Positions 25,214 through 33,744 of a stretch of DNA of 35,113 nucleotides are shown here, in pieces. How positions within the stretch are numbered: the first letter of the stretch is position 1; every line of letters starts with the position of its first letter. The notes under the pieces are model-generated. The model was not told where the DNA came from, searched no databases, and saw only the letters and a list, made by a program, of their open reading frames with translations. Origin of the DNA: Flavobacteriaceae bacterium (GTDB lineage Bacteria; Bacteroidota; Bacteroidia; Flavobacteriales; Flavobacteriaceae); contig JABXHN010000078.1 of NCBI GenBank assembly GCA_013373635.1, forward strand, positions 1 through 35,113, in the 5' to 3' direction. The position numbers and the translations under genes are program-made.

Positions 25214-25230
25214 ATACTGATTATCAGTAT
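25214..25230. repeat. Inverted repeat beside attR
   Basis: ATACTGAT (25214-25221), T, ATCAGTAT (25223-25230): a perfect 8-bp palindrome ending 8 bp before the right att core. Its position just inside the element end fits a recombinase or excisionase site. Confidence 0.5.
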
Positions 25231-25238
25231 ATCTAATA

Positions 25239-25256
25239 TTCTGTATCGGAAAGTAA
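25239..25256 (+). repeat. attR: right attachment core
   Basis: TTCTGTATCGGAAAGTAA reads F-C-I-G-K-stop, a stranded copy of the mnmE 3' end, with no mnmE-like codons before it. It matches 15/18 with 1177-1194. It also fits the 18-bp core I remember for Salmonella genomic island 1 type elements (TTCTGTATYGGKAARTAA) at all but one base. Confidence 0.85.
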
Positions 25257-25276
25257 CTATATCTGTGAAAAGTTTC

Positions 25277-26179
25277 TTACGAACAACTATCACTCAATTG
25301 CTGATGGCTGTCTAACGATACGGTTGATATTTCCTGTCCTGTTTCGATCTTAATACAACTGAGCTCGGGGTTTCTGTCGATTCTTAAGTCGATCAGCTTC
25401 TGATTTTGGCTAACATCTAAGCTAGTTAGGGCATTGCTGGAAGCATAGAAGTAGTTTAACTCAACATTTGAACTTAGGTCTATACTAGAAAGTTCATTAG
25501 CAGATGCTACTAGCCTTTCTAACTTAGTATTCGAAGACAAATCAAGGCTTGTTAATTCATTCAATGTGAGTAACAACGACTTTAAATTCGGTGCACCACT
25601 TATGTCTATCTCTTTCAAAAGGTTATCTGATATTAAAAGACTTTCAAGTGATTCATTGTTAACACTAAAGTTCTCCATGTAATTGTAAGATAGTTTTAAG
25701 GTTTTCAACTGATCAAGCGCTGATATTCCATTGATTGAAGTAAGCTCATTTGAGATCAAGTCTACATATCGAAGTCGGGTATTATGGCTTAAATCTATAG
25801 CGCCTAGATAATTAGCCACTAATGATAAGGTATCAATCTTTGTATTTAGACTTAAGTCGATTTCTTCCAGTTCTTGTTGATTCACTGAAAGAAAAGTTAG
25901 ATTGGTAAATGCCTCTATGCCTGACAAGTCTGTAATTGAAGAAGAAATGTTTGAGAAATTCAAATTCAATCTTGTTACCTTTTGTGCATCTTCTTCCGAT
26001 ATCTGTTGATTCACAATTCCATCTGAATCTATTCCTTTCTCAATAAGTATCTGCTCAAAATTTGCATCTCTAATGGTCACAAAATCAGCCACTTCAACAG
26101 GATCAACTTCCTCTTTAGAACAAGAGATCATTAAGATTGATACTGATAACATAAAGGTAATTAAACCGGTCTTCTTCAT
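25277..26179 (-). CDS. Leucine-rich-repeat lipoprotein
   Basis: 300 aa. It has a lipoprotein signal peptide with lipid-attachment Cys20 (ISILMISC region), followed by S-K-E-E. Acidic residues at this place favour surface export of lipoproteins in Bacteroidota. Residues about 65-285 are leucine-rich repeats of about 21 residues with the recurring unit LxSLxLSxNTKLxxL (NELTSLDLSSNTKLERL, NELSSIDLSSNVELNYF). Cell-surface adhesion or protein binding is likely. It follows the esterase gene by 30 bp on the same strand and probably shares its mRNA. It is the first chromosomal gene to the right of the island. Confidence 0.85.
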   Translation of the reverse strand: MKKTGLITFMLSVSILMISCSKEEVDPVEVADFVTIRDANFEQILIEKGIDSDGIVNQQISEEDAQKVTRLNLNFSNISSSITDLSGIEAFTNLTFLSVNQQELEEIDLSLNTKIDTLSLVANYLGAIDLSHNTRLRYVDLISNELTSINGISALDQLKTLKLSYNYMENFSVNNESLESLLISDNLLKEIDISGAPNLKSLLLTLNELTSLDLSSNTKLERLVASANELSSIDLSSNVELNYFYASSNALTSLDVSQNQKLIDLRIDRNPELSCIKIETGQEISTVSLDSHQQLSDSCS

Positions 26180-26209
26180 TGTTTTGACTTTAAGTCAGAT
26201 TCAGTTCTT

Positions 26210-27412
26210 CTAGTTTTTTAACCTACTTATCTCTAAAGTAAAATCTTCTTCATGGCCGAGTTTGTACTTTTTAGAAACCTCAATTCCATAAACATAAGTA
26301 GCTATCGCACTATCTATTTGACCTGTTTGTTCATACAATTTGGCCAAATATGTAAGCAGTCCGATGTAGTTAGGATATGCTTTTGTCGCTCGTTTAAGAA
26401 TAGTGATCGCTCCTTCCAAATTTTCTTCACCCTCTAGTTTCACTACCAGATTCACATAATCACCTGCTGGTCTTCGGGCTTTAGTTCCATATTTCTCCAT
26501 CAAGGACTCTTCTTCTTTCAAGAATGCCTGATCACTGTATTCCTTATTCAACTCTTCTTCAATTCTTAGATCGGAAAAAATATATTTCAACCCGTGATAA
26601 TTGAGTAGTAAACGTGAAGACATATGGTCTTCATCCCCTACCTCCTCATGATGCCATTTAAGGTTTTTAGGATTGTTTTCTTTAATGACGTTTATAAAAC
26701 GAATAAGTTCCTGTCGCATTCCCCAACCTTCTTCACCACCAACGCCAAAGTACATAGACTTATCTATTGAAGGATTTTCTATGAAAAAGTCTTTTGCCTG
26801 CTGTGTCATTTCTTCCTGATTCCACCAAAGTGCAGGGGCTTCAACGATAAAAGCATCAAAGATCTCTGGCTCATTCATCAGCGTGTAAACACTAAAAAGT
26901 CCGCCAAAAGAGTGTCCTTCTAAAATTCTATAGGGGTGCGTTCTATATTTACTTTCTACATAAGGAATTAACTCTTCATTAATAAATCTTAGAAAATGGG
27001 GAGCACCACCACTTTGAGTAAGACCGGAATTACCAGTTCCACCATACATATTCTGACCCGCATTTGAAGGCGTTAAATCTCTTGTTCTATCAAGGCTCTG
27101 AATCCCTACTATAATCAACGGAGGAATCAGACCAGACTCTGATAGAAGTTCTATTGTGCCAACCGTATGTTTTATATTTTCAAGTCCATCTAAAACGTAA
27201 ATGACAGGATAGTTGGCCTGGTTTTGTTCATATCCTATAGGAAGAGAGATTATTACTGGTCGTTCCTCCTTCAAGATCTCAGAGCTTAGAACATGGCGCT
27301 CTCCTAGCCCGAGAAGCCTATTATCAGCGGTTAACTCTATTGGTTTCGCTAACTGGGAGAAAGAGGAGAAATAAAATAGTGAAAGTGAGAGTATAAGGAG
27401 TATTTTTTTCAT
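26210..27412 (-). CDS. Secreted alpha/beta-hydrolase (esterase family) with C-terminal TPR
   Basis: 400 aa. A signal peptide (MKKILLILSLSLFYFSSFSQ) directs export. The hydrolase domain (about 25-280) is of the esterase D/IroE-like group: PVIYVLDG strand, then nucleophile S168 in GHSFGG, with the His probably in the DEDHMSS segment (about 260). The C-terminal part (about 320-400) holds TPR-like helices (GAITILKRATKAYPNYIGLL, YEQTGQIDSAIATYVYGIEV). Substrate unknown; siderophore or small-ester hydrolysis is seen in the family. An inverted repeat 56-87 bp upstream of its start (27468-27499) may be regulatory. Confidence 0.85.
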   Translation of the reverse strand: MKKILLILSLSLFYFSSFSQLAKPIELTADNRLLGLGERHVLSSEILKEERPVIISLPIGYEQNQANYPVIYVLDGLENIKHTVGTIELLSESGLIPPLIIVGIQSLDRTRDLTPSNAGQNMYGGTGNSGLTQSGGAPHFLRFINEELIPYVESKYRTHPYRILEGHSFGGLFSVYTLMNEPEIFDAFIVEAPALWWNQEEMTQQAKDFFIENPSIDKSMYFGVGGEEGWGMRQELIRFINVIKENNPKNLKWHHEEVGDEDHMSSRLLLNYHGLKYIFSDLRIEEELNKEYSDQAFLKEEESLMEKYGTKARRPAGDYVNLVVKLEGEENLEGAITILKRATKAYPNYIGLLTYLAKLYEQTGQIDSAIATYVYGIEVSKKYKLGHEEDFTLEISRLKN

Positions 27413-27467
27413 TTGATGATGCTTTGTTTCCGTTGTAAAGGTGGGAAAACGATGTATTCAAATTTTT

Positions 27468-27499
27468 ACCTTAAGTGCCAAGCAATTGACATTTAAGGT
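27468..27499. promoter_or_regulatory. Inverted repeat upstream of the esterase operon
   Basis: ACCTTAAGTG (27468-27477) and CATTTAAGGT (27490-27499) pair at 9/10 positions with a 12-nt spacer, upstream of the leftward gene starting at 27412. It could be an operator, or the terminator of the MDR gene ending at 27660. Confidence 0.3.
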
Positions 27500-27659
27500 C
27501 AACTCAAGATTTATATAAAAATTAGTCTTCAACACTCTAGGTGAGCGTTATAGAGGGTTTGAACTTCTTCTTTCATCAGGTAAGACAGGCAATACGTTAT
27601 TTTTTGAATGAGCCAACCCCACCATTGTAGTTCTAAAAGCAGTTCGATATCACTTGGGA

Positions 27660-28616
27660 TTATACACTGATAACCAACTTACCGTTACTACGCCCTTTCC
27701 CCATAATGTGTAGAGCTTCCGGCACATCATCTAGAGTGAACACTTCTTGTATTTCAGATAAAAGTTTGTCCTCCTCCGCCAGCTTTCTCACGTATTGAAG
27801 ATCAGCTTGGTTAACCTTAGCGAGCATATTGACGAGCTTTTTCCCCTTGAATAAAGAAAAGTAGAGGCTATTAAGCACTACTGTTGAAGAGAAGTTACAG
27901 GAAACATATCTACCTCCTTTTTTAACTAGAAGATCGATTTGATGAGCATTCAGGTTACCAATAATATCAAAGACAAGATTGAAGCTATCACCTGAACCAG
28001 AAAAATCACCCTGAGTGTAGTCTATCACGCTATCTGCACCTAATTTCAATGCTGTCTGGAGTTTATTGGTACTGCAAACAGCAACTACTTGGGCTCCGAA
28101 AGACTTCGCGATCTGTATAGCAAAACTACCCACACCTCCTGATGCTCCGTTGATAAGAATTCTATCTTCAGCTTTGATCTGACCTTTATTTCGCAATCCT
28201 TGTAAGGCAGTAACAGCGGCTATCGGTAATGCTGCCGATTGTTCAAAATTGAGGTTAGAAGGCTTTTTTGCCAACGACTCCTCGTCAGCGATCGCATATT
28301 CTGCAAATCCTCCAAAACCAATACTTGACAAGTCGCCAAATACCTCATCGCCAATCTGAAATTGGGTGACATCCTTCCCCACTCGTTCAACCACACCGGA
28401 AATATCCGCTCCTAATATTTGATACTTTGGTTTGAACAGGCCTGCCATTAAACGGACTGGAAACGGTTTTCCATTCAGAATATGCCAATCTGCCTTGTTG
28501 ACAGAGGTGGCAAGTACTTTTACCATCACCTGTTTATGGGTAGGTTCCGGACGAGGAACCTCTCGTAATTCCATATAGTCTGGTGAACTATATTTCATAT
28601 TCACAACAGCCTTCAT
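27660..28616 (-). CDS. NAD(P)H-dependent medium-chain dehydrogenase/quinone oxidoreductase-like
   Basis: 318 aa, MDR superfamily without the catalytic zinc ligands of alcohol dehydrogenases. The GroES-like domain is N-terminal (VLATSVNKADWHILNGKPFP, then GADISGVVERVGKDV). The Rossmann motif is NGASGGVGSFAIQ (156-168), with ADSVIDY further on. Such enzymes reduce quinones or enones using NAD(P)H. Its start overlaps the DUF4386 gene stop by 4 bp, and an AraC regulator is divergently absent but directly upstream on the same strand, so AraC, DUF4386 and MDR form one cluster. Confidence 0.88.
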   Translation of the reverse strand: MKAVVNMKYSSPDYMELREVPRPEPTHKQVMVKVLATSVNKADWHILNGKPFPVRLMAGLFKPKYQILGADISGVVERVGKDVTQFQIGDEVFGDLSSIGFGGFAEYAIADEESLAKKPSNLNFEQSAALPIAAVTALQGLRNKGQIKAEDRILINGASGGVGSFAIQIAKSFGAQVVAVCSTNKLQTALKLGADSVIDYTQGDFSGSGDSFNLVFDIIGNLNAHQIDLLVKKGGRYVSCNFSSTVVLNSLYFSLFKGKKLVNMLAKVNQADLQYVRKLAEEDKLLSEIQEVFTLDDVPEALHIMGKGRSNGKLVISV

Positions 28617-29323
28617 GATCTTATCCTTTCAGTGTTTGGTGTCAACTTCGATCCTCTGATCAATAGATAAAACGCAAGTAGAACCTCACCAAGCGCTGCA
28701 CTCACTCCGACCAATAAGGCCAATGATTCTTCGTTTCCAGGTACCAAAAAGTCACCAAAACTCTCCATTATATAACCCATCGCGGCAAGCAACATCAACC
28801 ACCCAAAAAGTGCGGGAATCGCCTTAGACCTGATGAGCATATAGCCTAGAAGAAAACAATGAAGACCAAAAAACCCTCCAGCTATTAGATAGCCATATTG
28901 GTGTGCTTCTGTAAAAAACAGACTTAGACTCTCTAATTGCTCAGGACTAAATTCTGTCGCCATCGAACCACTACTTAACACATGATATGCCATAAAATGA
29001 TTGAGCAAATTCAGTGAGCCTATGGCTGGGTGAGCCAACAATCTGAGAGAAGATGAGATCATGGCAAGAGTCTTCCCGTAGGGCTTAAGCCATTGATAGA
29101 GCAGAACAGAAATGACCGCATCAAGAATAAAAGCAATCAAATCTGAAGCAAGCCCGACTCTAAATAAGAATAGATTATCTAGAATATTGGAAGCTGTCAT
29201 CGAAGCATCGCCAGGAGTTATTATTGTTCCTCTAACATATCCTTGGCTAAAGCCCGCACATATTATGACGAGTACATAAAGTAGACCTATGAGTCTGACG
29301 TTCGGTGTTTTAGTATTTTTCAT
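28613..29323 (-). CDS. DUF4386 family membrane protein
   Basis: 236 aa from the Met at 29323. A longer frame begins at 29443 but its first 40 residues look non-coding, and the family starts at this Met (MKNTKTPNVRLIGLLYVLVI). About six hydrophobic helices are visible (LIGLLYVLVIICAGFSQG, LIAFILDAVISVLLYQWL, YGYLIAGGFFGLHCFLLGYML, ALFGWLMLLAAMGYIMESF, LLVGVSAALGEVLLAFYLLI). The pattern ...D.S.TASNILDN..LFR.GL..DL is that of DUF4386, of unknown function. It overlaps the MDR gene by 4 bp; the AraC-type regulator lies upstream. Confidence 0.8.
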   Translation of the reverse strand: MKNTKTPNVRLIGLLYVLVIICAGFSQGYVRGTIITPGDASMTASNILDNLFLFRVGLASDLIAFILDAVISVLLYQWLKPYGKTLAMISSSLRLLAHPAIGSLNLLNHFMAYHVLSSGSMATEFSPEQLESLSLFFTEAHQYGYLIAGGFFGLHCFLLGYMLIRSKAIPALFGWLMLLAAMGYIMESFGDFLVPGNEESLALLVGVSAALGEVLLAFYLLIRGSKLTPNTERIRS

Positions 29324-29442
29324 CTTTGAAAAGTTTAAGTTTGATTGAATACTCAAAGATGGTTCACATAGAGAGGATAGGCTTGACTCAAAGAGCCAAT
29401 TCCATGACCATAGAGGCCATAAACTATTTCTTTTGCAAAACA

Positions 29443-30429
29443 CTAAAGATCAGAACGATAGCTAGTTGGTGATTTCCCTGTCCATCGCTTAAAGGCTCGA
29501 TTGAATGCACTTTGTTCAGAAAAGCCGGTTTGATAAGCTATTTCAGCCATTGATTGCGAAGGGTTACTAAGAAGCGTCAGTGCCTCTTCTCGCTGTATAT
29601 TTTGAACGCACTCTCGAAAAGTGATTCCTTTGTCCGATAACCTACGCTTTAAGGTACGTGCACTCATACCCAAAAATTCAGCCACCTGAATCAAACTTGG
29701 TATCCCACTAGGCAAAGATTCTTTGACCATTTGATGAACCTCTTTAAGGAGTAAGTCAGCATTTGAATTTACTTTGGACATCTCTTCGTTCATGCGATCG
29801 ACCAAAAACCGATGAATACTTTTATCCACTTTTATAGTCCGGATATTGATATCCTCCGTTCGATATTTCATCAGATTCTCAGGCTGCTTAAACTCGGTAT
29901 TGCATTCAAAATATGCAGCTAATTGTTTCTCGGATTTTGAACCATGTTGAAATGCAACATAAACTGGTTTGATGTGCTTTCCTGTTACTTCGGAAAGGAT
30001 TTGATTGAGCATAACAAATGATGTTTCGTTCGCTATTTCTACGCCCAATCTAGCAGGTCTACGATTGAGGTAAATGGTTGTATGTCCATCTGATTCAGAC
30101 TGCTTAATATGACCATGATCCGTAACCAACATCATAAAACGCTCAACGCGATCTAACACTTCCTTGGCAACCCAACATGTTTTCCATGATAAGCCCAGTG
30201 TTCCATAATCATCTGTATTCAGTTGCAAGCCTTGGCGCACGGAAAATCCAGCTTCTAGCATTTCAGTAGATTTTTCATAGACCTCATAGAGTAAGTCGAT
30301 TGGAAGATAGCTCGCTGAATGCTGCAATTCCTTGGAAGCATCATGCTTTTCAAAGAGTGTTTGATCCAGCTGCTCGGAATGACCAAGTCTTCTTGCTTTG
30401 TTGTATATACTTGAATTGACGAAATGCAA
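29443..30429 (-). CDS. AraC family transcriptional regulator
   Basis: 328 aa. The N-terminal ligand-binding domain of the arabinose-binding PF12625 type is at about 35-215 (YLPIDLLYEVYEKSTEMLEAG, DDYGTLGLSW). The C-terminal AraC HTH pair is at about 245-328 (VAEFLGMSARTLKRRLSDKG, then AEIAYQTGFSEQSAFNRAF and GKSPTSYR). It likely controls the downstream DUF4386 and MDR genes in response to a small hydrophobic ligand, as is common for this branch. A longer spacer to the DUF4386 start (about 120 bp) could hold its operator. Confidence 0.9.
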   Translation of the reverse strand: MHFVNSSIYNKARRLGHSEQLDQTLFEKHDASKELQHSASYLPIDLLYEVYEKSTEMLEAGFSVRQGLQLNTDDYGTLGLSWKTCWVAKEVLDRVERFMMLVTDHGHIKQSESDGHTTIYLNRRPARLGVEIANETSFVMLNQILSEVTGKHIKPVYVAFQHGSKSEKQLAAYFECNTEFKQPENLMKYRTEDINIRTIKVDKSIHRFLVDRMNEEMSKVNSNADLLLKEVHQMVKESLPSGIPSLIQVAEFLGMSARTLKRRLSDKGITFRECVQNIQREEALTLLSNPSQSMAEIAYQTGFSEQSAFNRAFKRWTGKSPTSYRSDL

Positions 30430-30588
30430 TCTTTATGCTGTAAGAGTGAGATGACAAAGATTATCTAAGATAAAGTTTCTAAAAAAAGTGAGAAGTGAAC
30501 ATTAATAAAATCTACACCCTATCATCAAGTATATTTTTTAGTAATGTCCACTTTCATTATTAAAATACCCGGGTAACCACTTTTACTT

Positions 30589-31716
30589 TCAATTCGAAGA
30601 ATTGAGTTTTTCGGTTAGTTCAGCGACTTGACTTTCTACCAGCCCTTTTGATTTAAGGTCATTCAATATCTCATTAACTCTAGACCTATTTCCAAGCGCT
30701 AAGTGACTTTGTGCCAGGGCTAACTGAAGATTCTCATTAAAGAAATGTGGGCTTGTCAACTCAACAATTCTTACTGCTTGAGCCAGATTATTTAGATCAT
30801 CCTTTGCATATAACATCTTATAGTAACCATACATGGCGATCAATTGAATATCGAATGAAGTCAGGTTCATTTTCAATTCCTTCTCTGCCGCTACAAAAGT
30901 CTTACTGTTATTAAGGAGGTCTTTTATTAAGTAGATACTTCTTTCATCATTATATAATGAGCGCTTCTTAGGCGTAATACCGAGCGCCAAAACAACTTGC
31001 TCAGCAGATTTTGTCGTAGAATATGGATTTTGACCTGTTATGAACTTTCCAGACGTTGCCACATGAGATAACATAAAATCTGCTTGGCTAAAATGAGCAC
31101 CTCTGGCTATTAATTTATCTTCCAGGCTAAACGGGAACTCCTGAACCCATTTCTTACCAAATAATTGTTCTTCAGTGTTACAGAATCCTGTGATATCTTC
31201 ACCTTCGATGATATACTTCTTGCCTTCCATAATATTCACAAAAGCTGCAGAACCGTGGCATACTGATGATATTACTGTGCCTTCTCTTTGATACATCTCT
31301 AGAATGATGTCTTGCAAAGAAGGGTCATAAGGAAGGTCGAACATGGCACCCTTACCACCAACAACATAGATAGCATCATAATCATTAGGGTTTATGCTTG
31401 CCGTTGGAAGTGTATTTTGCAATAATGCCATGATTGATGAATCCTGGAGAACGGCTTTATTGTACGCTTTATCTTGATTGAATTGATATGATTCTACACT
31501 CCCCCCTTTCGGGCTTGCAATATCAACCGAAAGGTTATTATCTGAAAAGATCAGATAAGCTTGAGCGAACTCATCAAATTCGTATCCGGGCCTATATTCA
31601 CCTGAGACCTCGCCATAGCTACTAAGTACCATAAGGACTTTTTGAGAACTTGTTTTTGATTGTCCACTTAGCATTACTGGAACAAGCAATAGGATGTATA
31701 ATAATATTTTTTTCAT
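30589..31716 (-). CDS. Exported DJ-1/PfpI family protein
   Basis: 375 aa. The signal peptide (MKKILLYILLLVPVMLSGQ) predicts periplasmic or outer location, unusual for a DJ-1 protein. The DJ-1/PfpI domain (about 25-245) has an early Glu region, the strand AIYVVGGKGAM and nucleophile-elbow C153 in VISSVCHGSAAF. Residues about 255-375 are helical, TPR-like (LQLALAQSHLALGNRSRVNEI). Family members act as chaperones, glyoxalases or Hsp31-like proteins. The C-terminal helical extension is not part of the usual fold. A gene unit of its own, with spacers on both sides. Confidence 0.85.
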   Translation of the reverse strand: MKKILLYILLLVPVMLSGQSKTSSQKVLMVLSSYGEVSGEYRPGYEFDEFAQAYLIFSDNNLSVDIASPKGGSVESYQFNQDKAYNKAVLQDSSIMALLQNTLPTASINPNDYDAIYVVGGKGAMFDLPYDPSLQDIILEMYQREGTVISSVCHGSAAFVNIMEGKKYIIEGEDITGFCNTEEQLFGKKWVQEFPFSLEDKLIARGAHFSQADFMLSHVATSGKFITGQNPYSTTKSAEQVVLALGITPKKRSLYNDERSIYLIKDLLNNSKTFVAAEKELKMNLTSFDIQLIAMYGYYKMLYAKDDLNNLAQAVRIVELTSPHFFNENLQLALAQSHLALGNRSRVNEILNDLKSKGLVESQVAELTEKLNSSN

Positions 31717-31950
31717 TTTCTATTTGTTAATTAAGTTTTGATATATAATCTCATTTGGGAAGAGTATCTCCCCAATGGCTTTTGTTCAAGGATCACGGAT
31801 TAAAAAAGAGATCTGTTAACAGCTGATACCATTGCTTTATCAGTTGAGGCCAAAGTTGTAAATGAAATTTTCAGGGCTTAATTTCATCTGAAAGACCTAT
31901 CAGTTTTCTGATCATTTTGTGTTGACTACCCCCCTTTTCAATGATGATCA

Positions 31951-32499
31951 TTAAACAGCTACAACGTTCTCCATGGTGCTTTCAAAGACCCTAATTTTCT
32001 CAATCAGCTTAGTGGCTAATTCTGCATTTAAAATCCTATCATTTGAGAAATTATCATAGAATGATGGTAGGGAAAAATCAGTCACGATATGACCTCCTAA
32101 AAATGGAAATCCCTGTTTTGCTGCCTCCATTACACTACCACCACCTTGTTTACCTGGTGAGGTAGACATTAATAACATGGGTAGGTCTTTCCATACTTTT
32201 ATATCAATTCTAGAAAGCCAGTCGATCAGATTCTTAAATACGGCTGTGTACGTTCCGTTATGTTCTGCCAAGGATATGATCAATCCATCAGCTGATTCTA
32301 TGATCTTATTGAACTGAAGAGCTCCTTCTGGTATTCCAAATTCCTCTTCTGAATCAACACTGTATAAAGGCAGTTCATAGTTCTTTAAATCGATCACTGT
32401 AATTGAGACATCCTTCAGCTTACTGGCTGCGTAAACGGCAAGTGTTTTATTAATAGATGTGCTACTACTACTTGCACCAAGTGTTACTATATTTTTCAT
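31951..32499 (-). CDS. NAD(P)H-dependent FMN reductase
   Basis: 182 aa, flavodoxin-like fold. Phosphate-binding loop GASSSSTSINKTLA (about 8-21). Flavin-site segment LAEHNGTYTAVFKNLIDWLSR (about 78-98). LLMSTSPGKQGGG (about 110-122) is typical of chromate/quinone or azo-reductase-like FMN reductases. It transfers electrons from NAD(P)H to flavin or quinones. Its start overlaps the DoxX gene stop by 4 bp, so the two form an operon linked to redox stress. Confidence 0.88.
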   Translation of the reverse strand: MKNIVTLGASSSSTSINKTLAVYAASKLKDVSITVIDLKNYELPLYSVDSEEEFGIPEGALQFNKIIESADGLIISLAEHNGTYTAVFKNLIDWLSRIDIKVWKDLPMLLMSTSPGKQGGGSVMEAAKQGFPFLGGHIVTDFSLPSFYDNFSNDRILNAELATKLIEKIRVFESTMENVVAV

Positions 32500-32963
32500 G
32501 ATTTATTCAAAAGTTTAGTTATTCGTGAGTCAACCGCATATTTTCCTCCACCATTGATGAGTACTACAACGGCTATTCCAATGACCAAGAGAGAAAACTC
32601 AAAGCCTTCTCCAGCCTGATTACCATACCAATTCATATAGAATCCATATTCCAATTGTGTAGTGAAAATGATGCCCATAAAAAGTCCGGCAACAGCCAAA
32701 GACCATAATCTGCTTCCAAGTCCAAGGATCAAGAAAATTGAACCATAGAACTCTATGATGATGACCGCAAAGGCTACAAACCATGGAAGGCCCATCTCAG
32801 TCATAAAAGCTTCTACCGTACTTTCGAAACCATAACCTCCGAACCAGCCCAACATCTTTTGAGCCCCATGTGCGAATAGCACTACTCCCAGGGTTAAACG
32901 CGCGATGAGCGCACCCCAATTACTTTCTGTTTTTAGAATTTTGTTTATCATATCATTATTCAT
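32496..32963 (-). CDS. DoxX family membrane protein
   Basis: 155 aa with four hydrophobic helices: ALIARLTLGVVLFAHGAQKML, FVAFAVIIIEFYGSIFLILGLG, LAVAGLFMGIIFTTQLE and FEFSLLVIGIAVVVLINGGG. The N-terminal R-x-x-L-G-x-x-F-x-x-HG-x-QK and the fourth helix ending near GGGKYAVD are hallmarks of DoxX/DoxD. Members are linked with thiosulfate oxidation or redox complexes at the inner membrane. Coupled by a 4-bp overlap to the FMN reductase and 18 bp after the 214-aa gene, so probably one three-gene unit. Confidence 0.9.
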   Translation of the reverse strand: MNNDMINKILKTESNWGALIARLTLGVVLFAHGAQKMLGWFGGYGFESTVEAFMTEMGLPWFVAFAVIIIEFYGSIFLILGLGSRLWSLAVAGLFMGIIFTTQLEYGFYMNWYGNQAGEGFEFSLLVIGIAVVVLINGGGKYAVDSRITKLLNKS

Positions 32964-32981
32964 TTTTGATTATTATTTGTC

Positions 32982-33626
32982 TTAAAAAGTTCTTCGAATG
33001 AATAGTCCCAGTGATGTTCTGGTGATTGGAGAATCACCATATTGGTCTAAGTCAATGGCCAATCCGAACTGTGTATCTTGTTTGCTAAAACCAGCTCTTA
33101 ATTGCTGAAAGCTTCGATTATGATTTGAGAAGCCTTTCCAGCTAGTGAGCATTTGAGTGCTGAGCAGGAATTTCCAACCTCCTTTGAAGGATGGAGTAAA
33201 TTGTATCTGCAAAAACATCTCTCCATCTATGGTTCCTGTCTTTTCAGCATGAGCGATGGTAGGCATGACAGTTAACATAATGTTCGAAGATTGAATTGAG
33301 TACGAGAGCGAGAGCCTTTCGAAGAAGCCGGCAAAACTGTTAAAATATAGTCCGGGGCCGATTGAAATAGCCGAACTCACCCTCCTAAACAGTGTGGTCT
33401 GCACGCCAACTTCATCAAACATCTGATCTTCCGGCTGATGATACTTTTGGAGGAAAGCCAAAGTGCTAATCGCATACTGAGCATTCGACCCAAGTGGTTT
33501 AATAGTGAAAGATGTGAAATCTGTTTTCTTTAACCCTGATGCTAGTTCCATCTGTGTGAATTGCGCTAGGCTTTTATTCGCGATGAGCGCAAATGCCATA
33601 ACTATAAAAGTGCTTCTCTTTATCAT
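32982..33626 (-). CDS. Exported, outer-membrane-like beta-rich protein
   Basis: 214 aa, no named family recognised. The signal peptide MIKRSTFIVMAFALIANKSLA is followed by Gln. The mature part alternates short beta-strands (AISIGPGLYFNSFAGFFERL, IMLTVMPTIAHA, FGLAIDLDQYG) and ends in Phe (LGLFIRRTF), as outer-membrane beta-barrels do. Its spacing of 18 bp to DoxX suggests co-expression with doxX and the FMN reductase. Confidence 0.7.
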   Translation of the reverse strand: MIKRSTFIVMAFALIANKSLAQFTQMELASGLKKTDFTSFTIKPLGSNAQYAISTLAFLQKYHQPEDQMFDEVGVQTTLFRRVSSAISIGPGLYFNSFAGFFERLSLSYSIQSSNIMLTVMPTIAHAEKTGTIDGEMFLQIQFTPSFKGGWKFLLSTQMLTSWKGFSNHNRSFQQLRAGFSKQDTQFGLAIDLDQYGDSPITRTSLGLFIRRTF

Positions 33627-33744
33627 ATGACAAAGAACCCGCGATATAGACCCAGAAAAAATAAAGTAGTTTAAGAAAAGTGCTCACTTGAACCTAAACT
33701 AGGCTTAAGGATGAAATCAAGGTATTTCACCTAAATGGATTAGC

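Larger units (their letters stand above)
1177..25256. mobile_element. Integrated genomic island in the 3' end of mnmE carrying defence cargo
   Basis: Seen: an 18-bp direct repeat (15/18 identical) at 1177-1194 and 25239-25256 brackets an integrase-led gene block. Both copies read Phe-Cys-Ile-Gly-Lys-stop and the differences are synonymous (TTT/TTC, GGG/GGA, TAG/TAA). The repeat period is 24,062 bp. The integrase operon lies directly beside the left copy. Contents are recombination and replication-like genes, a SRAP protein, a CHAT module, a putative type IV nuclease, a type I R-M operon with an AAA/HNH pair, and several unknown small genes. Known: Salmonella genomic island 1 and relatives use the same 3' end of trmE/mnmE. 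No relaxase, conjugation or phage structural gene was recognised, so it may be a satellite, a mobilizable element relying on a helper, or a decayed island. Confidence 0.85.

Noticed and set aside
29324-29443. Longer start (29443) for the DUF4386 protein
   Set aside because: The extra 40 residues are Trp/Ser/Leu-rich without family similarity, and a family-like N-terminus begins at 29323.
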